From Pseudomonas syringae pv. cilantro (GTDB taxonomy: Bacteria; Pseudomonadota; Gammaproteobacteria; Pseudomonadales; Pseudomonadaceae): 39,684 nt of DNA. Positions 1 through 7,618 of this stretch are shown here, piece by piece; position 1 is the first letter of the stretch, and every line of letters starts with the position of its first letter. Where the stretch lies: positions 55,308 to 94,991 of the forward strand of contig NZ_LGLN01000033.1 of assembly GCF_001293775.1 (NCBI RefSeq), read 5' to 3'. Under the pieces are notes generated by a model, which was given only the letters and a program-made list of their open reading frames with translations, was not told the DNA's origin and searched no databases. The translations under genes and the position numbers were made by a program.

Positions 1-84
1 CGGACTTGTCCGCGAAGAGGCCGGTACATCTGCGGCATTTTCTGTGTCTGAAATATAGCCTTCGCGAGCAAGCTCGCTCCCACA
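1..84. repeat. REP pair (REPIN-like) inside the carboxylase reading frame, left copy cut by window edge
   Basis: Positions 61-84 read TTCGCGAGCAAGCTCGCTCC plus CACA, the classic Pseudomonas REP sequence, with the perfect stem GCGAGC/GCTCGC at 64-77. Positions 1-26 carry a second, inverted REP-type hairpin (CGGAC TT GTCCG, then GCGAAGAGGCCGG). The two face each other about 35 bases apart, which is the REPIN layout. REPs are normally extragenic, but here both lie in an open reading frame. Confidence 0.85.
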
Positions 85-2406
85 TGGGTTTACGGTACTT
101 TGGGGGAGGGTTGAGTTCATCGCCGCATGACACGCCTCGACACTCACCGGGTAAAACCGCACCCGATCTCCGGCCTTCAACTGTCCCAATTGCCACAAAT
201 CCGCTTCGATAATGGTCACCGGGCACACGAAGCCGCCCAGGCTTGGGCCGTCCGGGCCGAGGATGACCGGCATGTCGCCCGTAAAATCCACCGCGCCAAT
301 GGCATACGGGTTGTCGTGGATGTTGGACGGGTGCAGACCTGCCTCGCCGCCATCCGCACGAACCCATTCCGGCTTGGGACCGATCAGACGTACGCCGGTG
401 CGGCTGGAATTGAAATGCACCTCCCAGTAGGTAGCAAAAAAGGTCTCGATATACGCTTCGGTGAAGTATTCCGGCGCGGCATGCGGGCCGTAGATTACCC
501 GGATCTGGCGAACCTCCTTCAGTTCATCAAGCTCTTCATCGGCAATCCACTGGCCCGCATTGCGGTCAATCAAGGGCGCGATGTGCAGCACGTCACCGGC
601 GCGTAACGCCCGGCCGCCATGTCCGCCGAACTGGCCGAGGGTGAAGGTGCTTTTGCTGCCCAGGTAATCTGGCACGTCCAGCCCGCCGCGCACGCACAGG
701 TAACTGCGCACGCCTGCCCCCGTGATAGTGCCCAGCGACAGGGTCGACCCTGCGTGCACCAGCAACGCGGTGTTCATGGCGCAGGCTTCGCCGTCCAGTG
801 TGATCGGGATCTGCGCGCCGGTCACGGCGATCACCGCATCGGTGTTGAAGCGCAGCAGCGGCCCGCTCATAGTGATTTCCAGCGCGGCGCAGCCCTCGGC
901 ATTGCCCAGCAGCCGGTTGCCCTGACGCAGGGCGCGGCTGTCCATCGGCCCGGACGGCGGCACACCGACTGCCCAGTAACCCAGTCGACCGGGATAGTCC
1001 TGAACGCTGGTTTGCGTTCCGCCGCTCAACACTTCAAATGTATCAGCGTGATACACCAGACCTTCCAGGCAGCGCGTCCACGGCTGACCGCTGGCAAAAG
1101 GCGCGTCGTCGATGATCTGGCGCAGGTAATCGCGGTTGGTCTCCACGCCGTACAGGCGCGTTTCGTGAAGCGCGGCAGCCAACCCGGCGCTGGCCTGATC
1201 GCGACTCGGCGCCCAACTGATCAGCTTGGCGATCATGGGGTCGAAATACGGCGGGATCTCGCATCCGGCTTCCACCCAAGTATCAATGCGCAGCGCACGG
1301 CCATCGGCAGGCGGAAAGCTGACAGCGGTCAGCAGGCCGGGGCAGGGCTGGAAGTCACGGCCCGGATCCTCGGCGTACAGCCGTGCCTGAATCGCATGGC
1401 CGACCGGCTTCAAGTTGGCCTGCAACTGATCGAGCGGCGGCAGATCGCCAGCGGCCAGTTGCACCATCCAACTGACCAGATCGACGCCCCACACCTGCTC
1501 AGTAACACCATGCTCGACCTGCAAGCGTGTGTTCACTTCCAGAAAATAAAAGCGCTGGTCCTCACTGTCGAACACAAACTCGACGGTCCCGGCGCTGCGA
1601 TAGTTGACCGCTCTGGCCAGCTTGATCGCCGCCGCGCACAGCTCATCGGCCATGCCGTCCGGCAGGTTGGGCGCCGGGGTTTCTTCCAGCACTTTCTGGT
1701 TGCGGCGCTGCACCGAGCAGTCGCGCACGCCGAGGGCCAGCACCTCGCCCTGGCCGTCACCGAACACCTGCACTTCCAGATGGCGGGCGCGCTGGATGTA
1801 TTTCTCGATGAATACTCCCGCGTCGCTGAAATTGTTCTGGCCCAGACGTTTTACCGCTTCGAACGAGTCCGCCAGCTCCTCGGCGCTGCGGCACACGCGC
1901 ATGCCGATGCCGCCACCGCCTGCGGTGCTTTTGAGCATCACCGGATAGCCAATGCTGCGCGCAGCTGCGATGGCGTCTTCCAGGCTGTCGAGCAGTTCGG
2001 TGCCTTCCAGCAGTGGCACGTTATGTTGTCGGGCCAGCGCACGGGCGGTGTGCTTGAGGCCGAACACGCGCAGTTGCTCGGGCGTCGGGCCAACGAAGGC
2101 GATACCGGCGTCTTCGCAGGCTTGAGCAAAGCCGGCGTTTTCAGAGAGAAAGCCGTAGCCGGGATGAATGGCTTTGGCGCCGCTGGCGTTGGCGTTGGCG
2201 ATGGCGAGGATCTTGTCCACCGCCAGATACGTCCCGGCCGCGCCGCCTTCGCCCAGGCTGTGGGCTTCGTCGGCCTGCATCAGGTGCAGGCTGGCAGCGT
2301 CGGCTTCGGAATACACCGCCACGCCGTTGACCTGCAAGCTGCGCAGGGTCCGCAGGATGCGGCAGGCAATGGCGCCACGGTTGGCGATCAGCAGTTTGTC
2401 GAACAT
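1..2406 (-). CDS. Urea/guanidine carboxylase, biotin-dependent (3'-partial, runs off left edge)
   Basis: About 800 residues are visible of an enzyme family usually near 1200 residues. The N-terminus (about 1-450) is a biotin carboxylase: it opens MFDKLLIANRGAIACRI, has the ATP-grasp loop KSTAGGGGIGM near residue 160 and EVNTRLQVEH near 293. From about 459 to 755 lies an AHS2/KipA-type carboxyltransferase domain (GGTQTSVQDYPGRLGYW, then LGSKSTFTLGQFGGHGGRAL). The AHS1 and biotinyl domains should follow beyond the edge. The enzyme carboxylates a urea-like substrate using ATP and bicarbonate. Homologues behind a guanidine-I riboswitch with DUF1989 partners have been shown to be guanidine carboxylases, so guanidine is the inferred substrate. 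Oddity: the open frame reads through a REP pair at 1-84, right after the AHS2 domain. Whether AHS1 resumes in frame or the gene is truncated cannot be seen here. Confidence 0.93.
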   Translation of the reverse strand, partial: MFDKLLIANRGAIACRILRTLRSLQVNGVAVYSEADAASLHLMQADEAHSLGEGGAAGTYLAVDKILAIANANASGAKAIHPGYGFLSENAGFAQACEDAGIAFVGPTPEQLRVFGLKHTARALARQHNVPLLEGTELLDSLEDAIAAARSIGYPVMLKSTAGGGGIGMRVCRSAEELADSFEAVKRLGQNNFSDAGVFIEKYIQRARHLEVQVFGDGQGEVLALGVRDCSVQRRNQKVLEETPAPNLPDGMADELCAAAIKLARAVNYRSAGTVEFVFDSEDQRFYFLEVNTRLQVEHGVTEQVWGVDLVSWMVQLAAGDLPPLDQLQANLKPVGHAIQARLYAEDPGRDFQPCPGLLTAVSFPPADGRALRIDTWVEAGCEIPPYFDPMIAKLISWAPSRDQASAGLAAALHETRLYGVETNRDYLRQIIDDAPFASGQPWTRCLEGLVYHADTFEVLSGGTQTSVQDYPGRLGYWAVGVPPSGPMDSRALRQGNRLLGNAEGCAALEITMSGPLLRFNTDAVIAVTGAQIPITLDGEACAMNTALLVHAGSTLSLGTITGAGVRSYLCVRGGLDVPDYLGSKSTFTLGQFGGHGGRALRAGDVLHIAPLIDRNAGQWIADEELDELKEVRQIRVIYGPHAAPEYFTEAYIETFFATYWEVHFNSSRTGVRLIGPKPEWVRADGGEAGLHPSNIHDNPYAIGAVDFTGDMPVILGPDGPSLGGFVCPVTIIEADLWQLGQLKAGDRVRFYPVSVEACHAAMNSTLPQSTVNPCGSELAREGYISDTENAADVPASSRTSP

Positions 2407-2418
2407 GGCATAACCCCG

Positions 2419-2498
2419 GAAACCCGGCTAAGCCCGGTTTCGTGATGGGAAGCGGGCCGTCCCGCTATTGATCTATCTACGCAACGGTCGTCCGTTGC
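2419..2498 (-). other. Three consecutive hairpins in the spacer before the carboxylase gene
   Basis: The 109-base gap between the DUF1989 gene and the carboxylase start holds three inverted repeats. In transcript order they are GCAACGG/CCGTTGC with a 4-base loop (2481-2498), AGCGGG/CCCGCT with a 4-base loop (2451-2466), and a 10-base arm pair with one mismatch (2419-2441). None is followed by a T-run on the minus strand, so they look like RNA-stability or differential-expression elements and not intrinsic terminators. Function is inferred. Confidence 0.6.
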
Positions 2499-2515
2499 TG
2501 AGGGCGGTCGCCGGG

Positions 2516-3133
2516 TCAGTCGCGAATCAGTAAGTGCGCGGGCGTCGGGTTGTAACCGTTGCAAGGATTGTTGAGCTGCGGACAGTTGGAAATCAGCACG
2601 ATCACGTCCATTTCGGCGCGCAGTTCGACGTACTTGCCGGGTGCGGAAATACCGTCTTCGAAGGTCAGGCCGCCGTCGGCTGTCACCGGCACGTTCATGA
2701 AGAAATTGATGTTCGGCCCGATGTCGGCCTTGGTCAGGCGACCGTCGTGCAGGCAGGCGCGCAGGTAATTGTCGCGGCAGCTGTGCATGTAGCGTTTTTC
2801 CAGGGCGTAACGCACGGTGTTGCTCTCCTGGGCGCACGCACCACCCAGTGTGTCGTGGCGACCGCAGGTGTCATCGATGATGGTCAGCATCGGCTGGCCG
2901 AGGTTGGAAAACAGCACGCTGCCCGTGGTCAGGTAAACGCTGTTCTGCCGCCGCAAAGTACGCTGCACATCGTAGCGCTCGCGCGGGTTAGCGAGGCTGA
3001 AAAACAGCGTGTCGACCGCCTGATTGCCTTGCAGATCGAGAATGCGCACGGTCTGCCCGGCCTTTACTTCGGCCAGAAACGGCTCGCCGGCCGGAATGGT
3101 CGCGTCGCAGCAATGATGATTGTGTGAGTTCAT
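2516..3133 (-). CDS. DUF1989 protein, probable carboxyguanidine deiminase subunit (urea carboxylase-associated)
   Basis: A 205-residue member of DUF1989, the smaller of two homologous proteins encoded next to the carboxylase. It shows the family core DTCGRHDTLGGACAQESNT around residues 88-106 and a later region with NFFMNVPV. In annotation databases these are the urea amidolyase/carboxylase-associated proteins (UAAP). Work on P. syringae-type operons showed that the pair forms a carboxyguanidine deiminase (CgdAB), which converts carboxyguanidine to allophanate and ammonia. Allophanate is then split by allophanate hydrolase, expected beyond the left edge. The start at 3133 is preceded by GGAG. 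It lies 11 bases after the paralogue, so the two are co-translated. Which subunit is A or B is not decided here. Confidence 0.88.
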   Translation of the reverse strand: MNSHNHHCCDATIPAGEPFLAEVKAGQTVRILDLQGNQAVDTLFFSLANPRERYDVQRTLRRQNSVYLTTGSVLFSNLGQPMLTIIDDTCGRHDTLGGACAQESNTVRYALEKRYMHSCRDNYLRACLHDGRLTKADIGPNINFFMNVPVTADGGLTFEDGISAPGKYVELRAEMDVIVLISNCPQLNNPCNGYNPTPAHLLIRD

Positions 3134-3144
3134 GACAGGGCTCC

Positions 3145-3870
3145 TCAGGCGAACAGGCGGTCGGTATTGATGAAGCCGCGCTCGTTTTCCGGGCGCGAGG
3201 TGCGGCAGTGCTCGGCAACGCTGGCGTCGGCTTTCATCCAGCCGAGTTTGAGCGGCTGCGGTGCGTATTCGGGGTTGGGGTCCATCGGGTGTTGCAGCGC
3301 GGTCAGCACCACCAGCGTGTCCATCGGCGCATACAGCTCGATGTAATCACCGGCTGTTGAGTTGTTCGGGACGAAATGCAGCGCGCCCGTGTCGTCGACA
3401 TCGACGCGGCTGAACAGGTTGAGGGTCATCAGCAGATCCGACAGCCCGAGACCCCATTTGCCCAGCTCGACCAGCAAATTGTCGACGCCGTTGCGAAAGA
3501 AGCCGTTGCGCAGTTCCTGATAGCGGCCCTGGCCGTATTTTTCAGCGACTTCCTGGGCGTTGAGCACGCCGCCAATGCTGTCGCTCCAGCCGCAGGTGTC
3601 GGTGACGATGGCAGCCAGCACGCGGCCCATGTCCGAATACAGGCAATGGCCGTTGCTCAACTTGGCGGTGTGCTGGCATTTGAGGCTGTCGGGCAGGTTT
3701 AGGCGCTCGGTTTTTTCGTGAGCGTTGAGCAGCGTCAGGCTGACGTTCGCGTTGCCGTGCAGGTCGGTCAGGCGCAGCAGTTCGCCGCGCTTGAGGATGA
3801 ACGAACGATGGCCGCCGCCGGGCAGCAGTTCTTCGGCGAAAACCGGGTACAGCGTGGTCGAGTCAGTCAT
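3145..3870 (-). CDS. DUF1989 protein, probable carboxyguanidine deiminase subunit (larger paralogue)
   Basis: A 241-residue DUF1989 protein, homologous to the next gene in the operon. It has the matching core DTCGWSDSIGG and the conserved LPDSLKCQHTAKL and LYSDMGRVL stretches. Its ATG overlaps the stop of the ATPase gene as ATGA, so it is translationally coupled to the transporter. The two homologues differ in the core motif (CGRHDTLGG in one, CGWSDSIGG in the other), which fits a hetero-oligomer with non-equivalent subunits. Its role as a carboxyguanidine deiminase partner is taken from the characterised family and the riboswitch context, not from the sequence alone. Confidence 0.88.
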   Translation of the reverse strand: MTDSTTLYPVFAEELLPGGGHRSFILKRGELLRLTDLHGNANVSLTLLNAHEKTERLNLPDSLKCQHTAKLSNGHCLYSDMGRVLAAIVTDTCGWSDSIGGVLNAQEVAEKYGQGRYQELRNGFFRNGVDNLLVELGKWGLGLSDLLMTLNLFSRVDVDDTGALHFVPNNSTAGDYIELYAPMDTLVVLTALQHPMDPNPEYAPQPLKLGWMKADASVAEHCRTSRPENERGFINTDRLFA

Positions 3871-4649
3871 TGAACGGGCTCCTCTGAAACGGTAAGCAGC
3901 GAATCGATGGCGGCGCGTTCGGCGCGGCGTTCGCTGTTGAGGGGGATGTCGTAAGTGATGCGCGCGCCATACGCGCCGGGTTCGTGCGGGTCATGGCGCA
4001 CCTTGTCGAACACCAGCAGGCGGGTGCCGAGGTTGAAGCCTTCGGACAGGTCATGGGTAACCATGAACACCGTCAGTTTCGTCTCGCGCCACAGCTCCAG
4101 CAGCAGATGGTGCATGTCCTTGCGGATGCCGGGGTCGAGCGCGCCGAAGGGCTCGTCCAGCAGCAGCACGCGGGGTTTCATGATCAGCGCCTGAGCAATC
4201 GCCAGCCGTTGTTGCATACCGCCTGACAACTGCGTCGGGTACTTGTCCAGCGCGTGGCTCAGGCCGACTTTGTCCAGCAAATGCGCGGCTTGCTCGCGGG
4301 CCTGGCGTTTGGTCTGGCCGAACAGGCGACCGAGCAACGGCGAGCGGGGCAGCTCCAGGCCCAGCGCGACGTTGTCCAGCACCGACAGATGCGGAAACAC
4401 CGAATAGCGCTGGAAGACCACGCCACGGCTGGCGTCCGGCTCATTGCACAGGGCTTCACCGTCCAGCGTGATCAGACCGCGGCTCGGGGTTTCCTGGCCC
4501 AGCAGCAGGCGCAGAAACGTCGATTTGCCGCAGCCCGATGCGCCGACCAGCGTGCAGAACTCACCCTCGGCAACGTCCAGATTCAGGCCCTCGAGCACCA
4601 CTTGATCGGCGTATTGCTGCCAGACATTACGCACACAGATAAAGCTCAT
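3867..4649 (-). CDS. ABC transporter ATP-binding protein of the guanidine/urea carboxylase operon
   Basis: A 260-residue nitrate/taurine-type ABC ATPase. It has Walker A GASGCGKS, Q-loop region, signature LSGGMQQR and Walker B VLLLDEPFGALD, all intact. The start chosen is the ATG at 4649 (MSFICVRNVW), which overlaps the permease stop as ATGA. An in-frame extension up to 4736 would lie inside the permease gene and is rejected. It energises uptake with the permease and binding protein encoded just upstream. The substrate is likely guanidine or a related nitrogen compound, inferred from the operon. Confidence 0.92.
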   Translation of the reverse strand: MSFICVRNVWQQYADQVVLEGLNLDVAEGEFCTLVGASGCGKSTFLRLLLGQETPSRGLITLDGEALCNEPDASRGVVFQRYSVFPHLSVLDNVALGLELPRSPLLGRLFGQTKRQAREQAAHLLDKVGLSHALDKYPTQLSGGMQQRLAIAQALIMKPRVLLLDEPFGALDPGIRKDMHHLLLELWRETKLTVFMVTHDLSEGFNLGTRLLVFDKVRHDPHEPGAYGARITYDIPLNSERRAERAAIDSLLTVSEEPVQ

Positions 4650-5461
4650 GCGCGGGCTCCTTCGTACCAAGGGAACGCGCGTCGGGTCAGGGCTTTGAGG
4701 CACCAGTCCATCAGCCAGGCGAGCAGGGTGATCCACACCACATACGGCAGAATCACATCCATCGCCAGATAACGCCGCACCAGAAAAATCCGGTAGCCCA
4801 GACCGTCAGTCGAGGCGATGGCCTCGGCTGCGATCAGGAACAACCATGCCGAACCGAGCACCAGCCGCAGGGCAATCAACAGGCGTGGCAACAACTGCGG
4901 CAGGATCACCCGCAGGATCAGCGTCCAGGTGGTGGCGCCCAACGTCTGCGCCTTGATCAACAGTTCGACCGGAATTTCCCGGGCGCGTTGTTCCAGGTCA
5001 CGGGCCAGAATCGGCGTGATGCCGATCACGATCAGCATCACTTTTGACAGTTCACCCAGGCCGAAGACGATGAACAGAATCGGCAGGATCGCCAGTGGCG
5101 GCACCATCGACAGCACCGTCAGCAACGGCGACAACGGCGCGCTGAACAGCGGCAGAATGCCCGCTGCAATGCCCAGACACAGGCCCAGCAATGCGCTGAT
5201 GCCAAGGCCGATCGCCAGGCGCTTGAGGCTCGACGCGGAGTCTAGCCACAGCAGGTAGTCGCCGGTTCGGGCGTCGGCAGTGAACGCCACGCGTTTGACC
5301 GCATCGGCCATCTGCATTGCGCTGGGCAGCAGTTTGTCGGTGGGGTTTTCCGCGAGCCGGGTGGCCGAGCCCATGAAATAGGCGAACAGCAACAGGGCGA
5401 ACGGCAGGATCACCAGAATCAGGCGACCGGCGCGATCCGGATGGCGGTTTATCAAGCGCAT
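4646..5461 (-). CDS. ABC transporter permease of the guanidine/urea carboxylase operon
   Basis: A 271-residue inner-membrane permease of the SsuC/TauC/NrtB type. It has an N-terminal membrane segment (LILVILPFALLLFAYFMG), several further hydrophobic segments, and the EAA-like cytoplasmic loop around AQTLGATTWTLILRVILPQL, which docks to the ATPase. It sits 27 bases after the binding-protein gene and overlaps the ATPase gene by four bases, so all three transporter parts are made together. Substrate is inferred from the riboswitch and carboxylase in the same operon. Confidence 0.92.
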   Translation of the reverse strand: MRLINRHPDRAGRLILVILPFALLLFAYFMGSATRLAENPTDKLLPSAMQMADAVKRVAFTADARTGDYLLWLDSASSLKRLAIGLGISALLGLCLGIAAGILPLFSAPLSPLLTVLSMVPPLAILPILFIVFGLGELSKVMLIVIGITPILARDLEQRAREIPVELLIKAQTLGATTWTLILRVILPQLLPRLLIALRLVLGSAWLFLIAAEAIASTDGLGYRIFLVRRYLAMDVILPYVVWITLLAWLMDWCLKALTRRAFPWYEGARA

Positions 5462-5488
5462 GGCAATGACCTTTCTACTGAGCGTGAT

Positions 5489-6556
5489 TTACAGCTTGCC
5501 GTCGGCGGCCATCTGCACGTAGCTGGGGGCAAAGTGCAGCTTGAGGTTGGCCTTGTCGCCGAGAACCACGCCGTTGGCGAACGACATGCCGACCGCGTTC
5601 GCGTCGCGAGCACCTTCGCCAAGCAAACCGTGGGCGAACGAGAAGTCAGCCACCTTGCGCTGGGTCTCGGGCAGCTGTTTGCTGGTGGCGAATTCGAGCG
5701 CTTCCTTTGGGGTGGCAAACAGCTTGGTGGTGTCGAGCTGCGCCTGGAAACCGGCCAGATCAGTGCCCGATGCCTTGGCCATGTGTTCCAGTGCGGCTTT
5801 GCTTTGGGCGTTTTTGGCGTTCATCAGCGCGACCACCTCAAACCACGCGCCGGTCAGGGCTTTACCCAGGGCCGGGTTGTCTTTCAGGGTCTGGCTGTTG
5901 ACGACCATCATGTCCATGATCTCGCCGGGGATCTGGCTGGAATTGAACACTTCGGTCACGCCGGGCTTGGCCTTGATGTCCGACAGCATCGGGTTCCAGG
6001 TGGTGACCGCCTGCACGTCATCAGTATTGAAGGCAGCCGAGATATCGGCATCCGAGGTGTTGACGACTTTCAGGTCTTTTTCGCTGAGCTTGACGCTGTC
6101 CAGCGCGCGGGCCAGCAGGTAATGGGACACCGACAGTTCGACCAGATTGACGTCCATGCCCTTGAGGTCAGCGACTTTCTTGTCTTTGCCTTTGAGCACA
6201 ATGCCGTCGTTGCCATTGGAGAAGTCGCTGACGATCAGCGCGGTGCTTTCCACGCCGCCTGCGGCCGGAATGGTCAGGGCGTCCATGTTGGTCATGGTGC
6301 AGCCATCGAACTGGCCGGCGGTGTACTGATTGATGGATTCGACGTAGTCATTGAGCTGAGTGACATCGATTTTGATGCCGTACTTTTTCGCCCACTTGTC
6401 GACGATGCCCTGGCTACCGGCATATTCCCACGGCATCCAGCCTGCGTAGATGGTCCAGCAGACGTTGAAGTGATCTTTCTGGGCGGCATTCGCCGAGAGG
6501 CTCAACGCAGCAAGCAGGCCTGCGGTAATCAGGCCGAAAAGACGAGACTTTTGCAT
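5489..6556 (-). CDS. Periplasmic substrate-binding protein of the guanidine/urea carboxylase ABC transporter
   Basis: A 355-residue NMT1/TauA-like solute-binding protein with a clear signal peptide (MQKSRLFGLITAGLLAALS, then a cleavage-like ANA-AQ). The start at 6556 is preceded by GGAGA with about 9 bases of spacing. An upstream in-frame extension to 6598 would enter the terminator region and spoil the signal peptide. The mature start (NVCWTIYAGWMPWEYAG) is typical of the binding proteins found with urea-carboxylase-type operons. It is the first gene of the operon, directly behind the riboswitch. Binding of guanidine is an inference; such proteins might instead bind another guanidine-containing molecule. 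Confidence 0.9.
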   Translation of the reverse strand: MQKSRLFGLITAGLLAALSLSANAAQKDHFNVCWTIYAGWMPWEYAGSQGIVDKWAKKYGIKIDVTQLNDYVESINQYTAGQFDGCTMTNMDALTIPAAGGVESTALIVSDFSNGNDGIVLKGKDKKVADLKGMDVNLVELSVSHYLLARALDSVKLSEKDLKVVNTSDADISAAFNTDDVQAVTTWNPMLSDIKAKPGVTEVFNSSQIPGEIMDMMVVNSQTLKDNPALGKALTGAWFEVVALMNAKNAQSKAALEHMAKASGTDLAGFQAQLDTTKLFATPKEALEFATSKQLPETQRKVADFSFAHGLLGEGARDANAVGMSFANGVVLGDKANLKLHFAPSYVQMAADGKL

Positions 6557-6577
6557 GTTGAGAAATCTCCAGTAGTG

Positions 6578-6642
6578 AAAAAAGGCGGCCAGGAGCAACG
6601 TGACACCACTGGTGTCCCTGTCTCCCGGGCTTTTGTCCCGCC
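6578..6642 (-). terminator. Riboswitch-linked intrinsic terminator (proposed)
   Basis: On the minus strand GGCGG (6642-6638, inside the 3' end of the riboswitch) can pair with CCGCC (6588-6584), which is followed at once by six T (6583-6578). A further arm CCGGGAG can pair with CTCCTGG, and the perfect hairpin GACACCA/TGGTGTC (6602-6616) lies within. Pairing would consume conserved aptamer bases. So ligand-stabilised aptamer should prevent termination, the usual ON mechanism of guanidine-I riboswitches. Confidence 0.65.
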
Positions 6643-6720
6643 GTGTAACCTCTACTGGAGGTCGCCAACTCTCGGACCAGCCACTTGCCTGCTGGCAAGC
6701 CGGAACCCTAGTCGGCTATT
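6616..6720 (-). promoter_or_regulatory. Guanidine-I (ykkC) riboswitch aptamer
   Basis: On the minus strand the three conserved blocks of the ykkC/guanidine-I aptamer occur in order. They are CTAGGGTTCCG (6711-6701), CTGGTCCGAGAG (6680-6669) and ACACGGCGGGACAAAAGCCC with GGGAGA after it (6646-6621). The first hairpin arm CTTGCC/GGCAAG lies between the first two blocks. It precedes the transporter gene by about 60 bases. This is the strongest evidence that the operon handles guanidine and not urea. Confidence 0.93.
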
Positions 6721-6768
6721 GCAAATTGTGGTGCCGCGAACCTGTGTTGACTCCTGCACACCAGACAT

Positions 6769-6787
6769 CAAGCGAGAGTTGTGCCAA
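6769..6787 (-). promoter_or_regulatory. Sigma-54 (RpoN) -24/-12 promoter of the guanidine operon
   Basis: The minus strand reads TTGGCACAACTCTCGCTTG. The invariant GG and GC are separated by exactly 10 bases, as RpoN requires, and only one core position of the -12 element departs from consensus (TCGC for TTGC). The start site would fall near 6758, about 40 bases before the riboswitch. Nitrogen-limited expression would suit guanidine use as a nitrogen source. The activator site was not identified with confidence. Confidence 0.7.
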
Positions 6788-7055
6788 CTCGCCAGAAGTA
6801 CCGGTTTACAGGGGGCGCTGCTGACGTCGAGCGGGCGGTGAATGCGAAATTGCCTTGTGCTGGTGCGGCCTTGCACCGCGATGAGGCGCACGTGCATTTA
6901 TTGAAGTGAAATGTTTTGTAGCATGTTTGTATAAAACTGAAACAATCCCGTGGAGCACGGTTTTCGGGCCGCTTGGCACCATATCGCCATTATGGACGGG
7001 TCCCGGTCAGGGGCGTGTTCAGGGCACTAGAAGGGCATTTCGCTGTCATAACTTT

Positions 7056-7080
7056 CGTCCGCCAACCGCTTTGGCGGACG
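7056..7080 (+). other. Strong hairpin in the leader of the small lipoprotein gene
   Basis: A perfect 10-base inverted repeat, CGTCCGCCAA and TTGGCGGACG with a 5-base loop, lies about 48 bases before the lipoprotein start. There is no T-run after it. It could be an RNA stability or regulatory element, or a protein-binding palindrome. The sequence does not decide. Confidence 0.5.
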
Positions 7081-7128
7081 CCGACCAGCGTCGCTGGTTT
7101 GTGCCCAATCGCGGTCCAGGAGGCCGCC

Positions 7129-7587
7129 ATGTATCGAAGACCCTTGCTTGTCACGTTGCTGACCCTTTTTCTTGCTGGTTGCTACGGAGGCCCCGGTTAT
7201 TACGAATCCGATGTGTACACGCAGCCGACGACGGTCGTCAGTGGTGGCACTTACGCGTATGACAACGGCTACAACGCCACTTATTATCAGGAGCGGCGCA
7301 TCTACATAGCGCCCCAACCGCGCTATTACAACCAACCGCGCTATTACGTTCCGGCACCGCGTTACTACGCGCCGCCGCCTGTGCCACGTTATTACCAGTC
7401 AGGACGTCAGCCCGGCTATGGCTGGAGGAATGATGGCTTTCGTGGCAATGGCGGTTTCGGGCGTAATGACGGTTTCCGCGGAGACCGGGGTAATCGCGGC
7501 TGGGACGACCATGGCGGTCGAGGCGGGCGCGATGGCCGCGATCATGGACGAGGCGGGCGTGGCGATGGTCGTGGTGGCCATCGCTAG
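7129..7587 (+). CDS. Small Tyr/Pro- and Gly/Arg/Asp-rich lipoprotein, unknown function
   Basis: A 152-residue protein starting at the ATG at 7129, just after a CCAGGAGG ribosome binding site. It has a lipoprotein signal with lipobox LAGC near residues 14-17. The middle is rich in Tyr and Pro (repeats like QPRYYNQPRYYVPAPRYYAP). The last third is almost only Gly, Arg, Asp and His in short repeats (GRNDGFRGD, GGRGGRDGRDHGRGG). No enzymatic domain is recognisable. The composition suggests an extended, disordered, envelope-anchored protein. Longer upstream starts in the same frame are rejected because they lack a signal and a ribosome site. Similar short lipoproteins are common in Pseudomonas but uncharacterised. 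Confidence 0.8.
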   Translation: MYRRPLLVTLLTLFLAGCYGGPGYYESDVYTQPTTVVSGGTYAYDNGYNATYYQERRIYIAPQPRYYNQPRYYVPAPRYYAPPPVPRYYQSGRQPGYGWRNDGFRGNGGFGRNDGFRGDRGNRGWDDHGGRGGRDGRDHGRGGRGDGRGGHR

Positions 7588-7618
7588 CTGAAACTCACTT
7601 CAGACTGACTCTCGCTAT

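Noticed and set aside
619..2445. Long open frame of 608 codons on the plus strand
   Set aside because: It is the antisense shadow of the carboxylase gene, with no ribosome site and no recognisable domain. The opposite strand encodes clear biotin carboxylase and AHS2 motifs.
5441..6841. 466-codon frame on the plus strand
   Set aside because: It lies antisense to the binding-protein gene and runs through the riboswitch. The minus strand has a signal peptide, ribosome site and family match.
6862..6877. GGTGC-N6-GCACC palindrome upstream of the sigma-54 promoter as an NtrC site
   Set aside because: NtrC sites have the half-sites in the opposite order (GCACC then GGTGC, about 5 apart). The palindrome may still bind something, but it does not fit NtrC.
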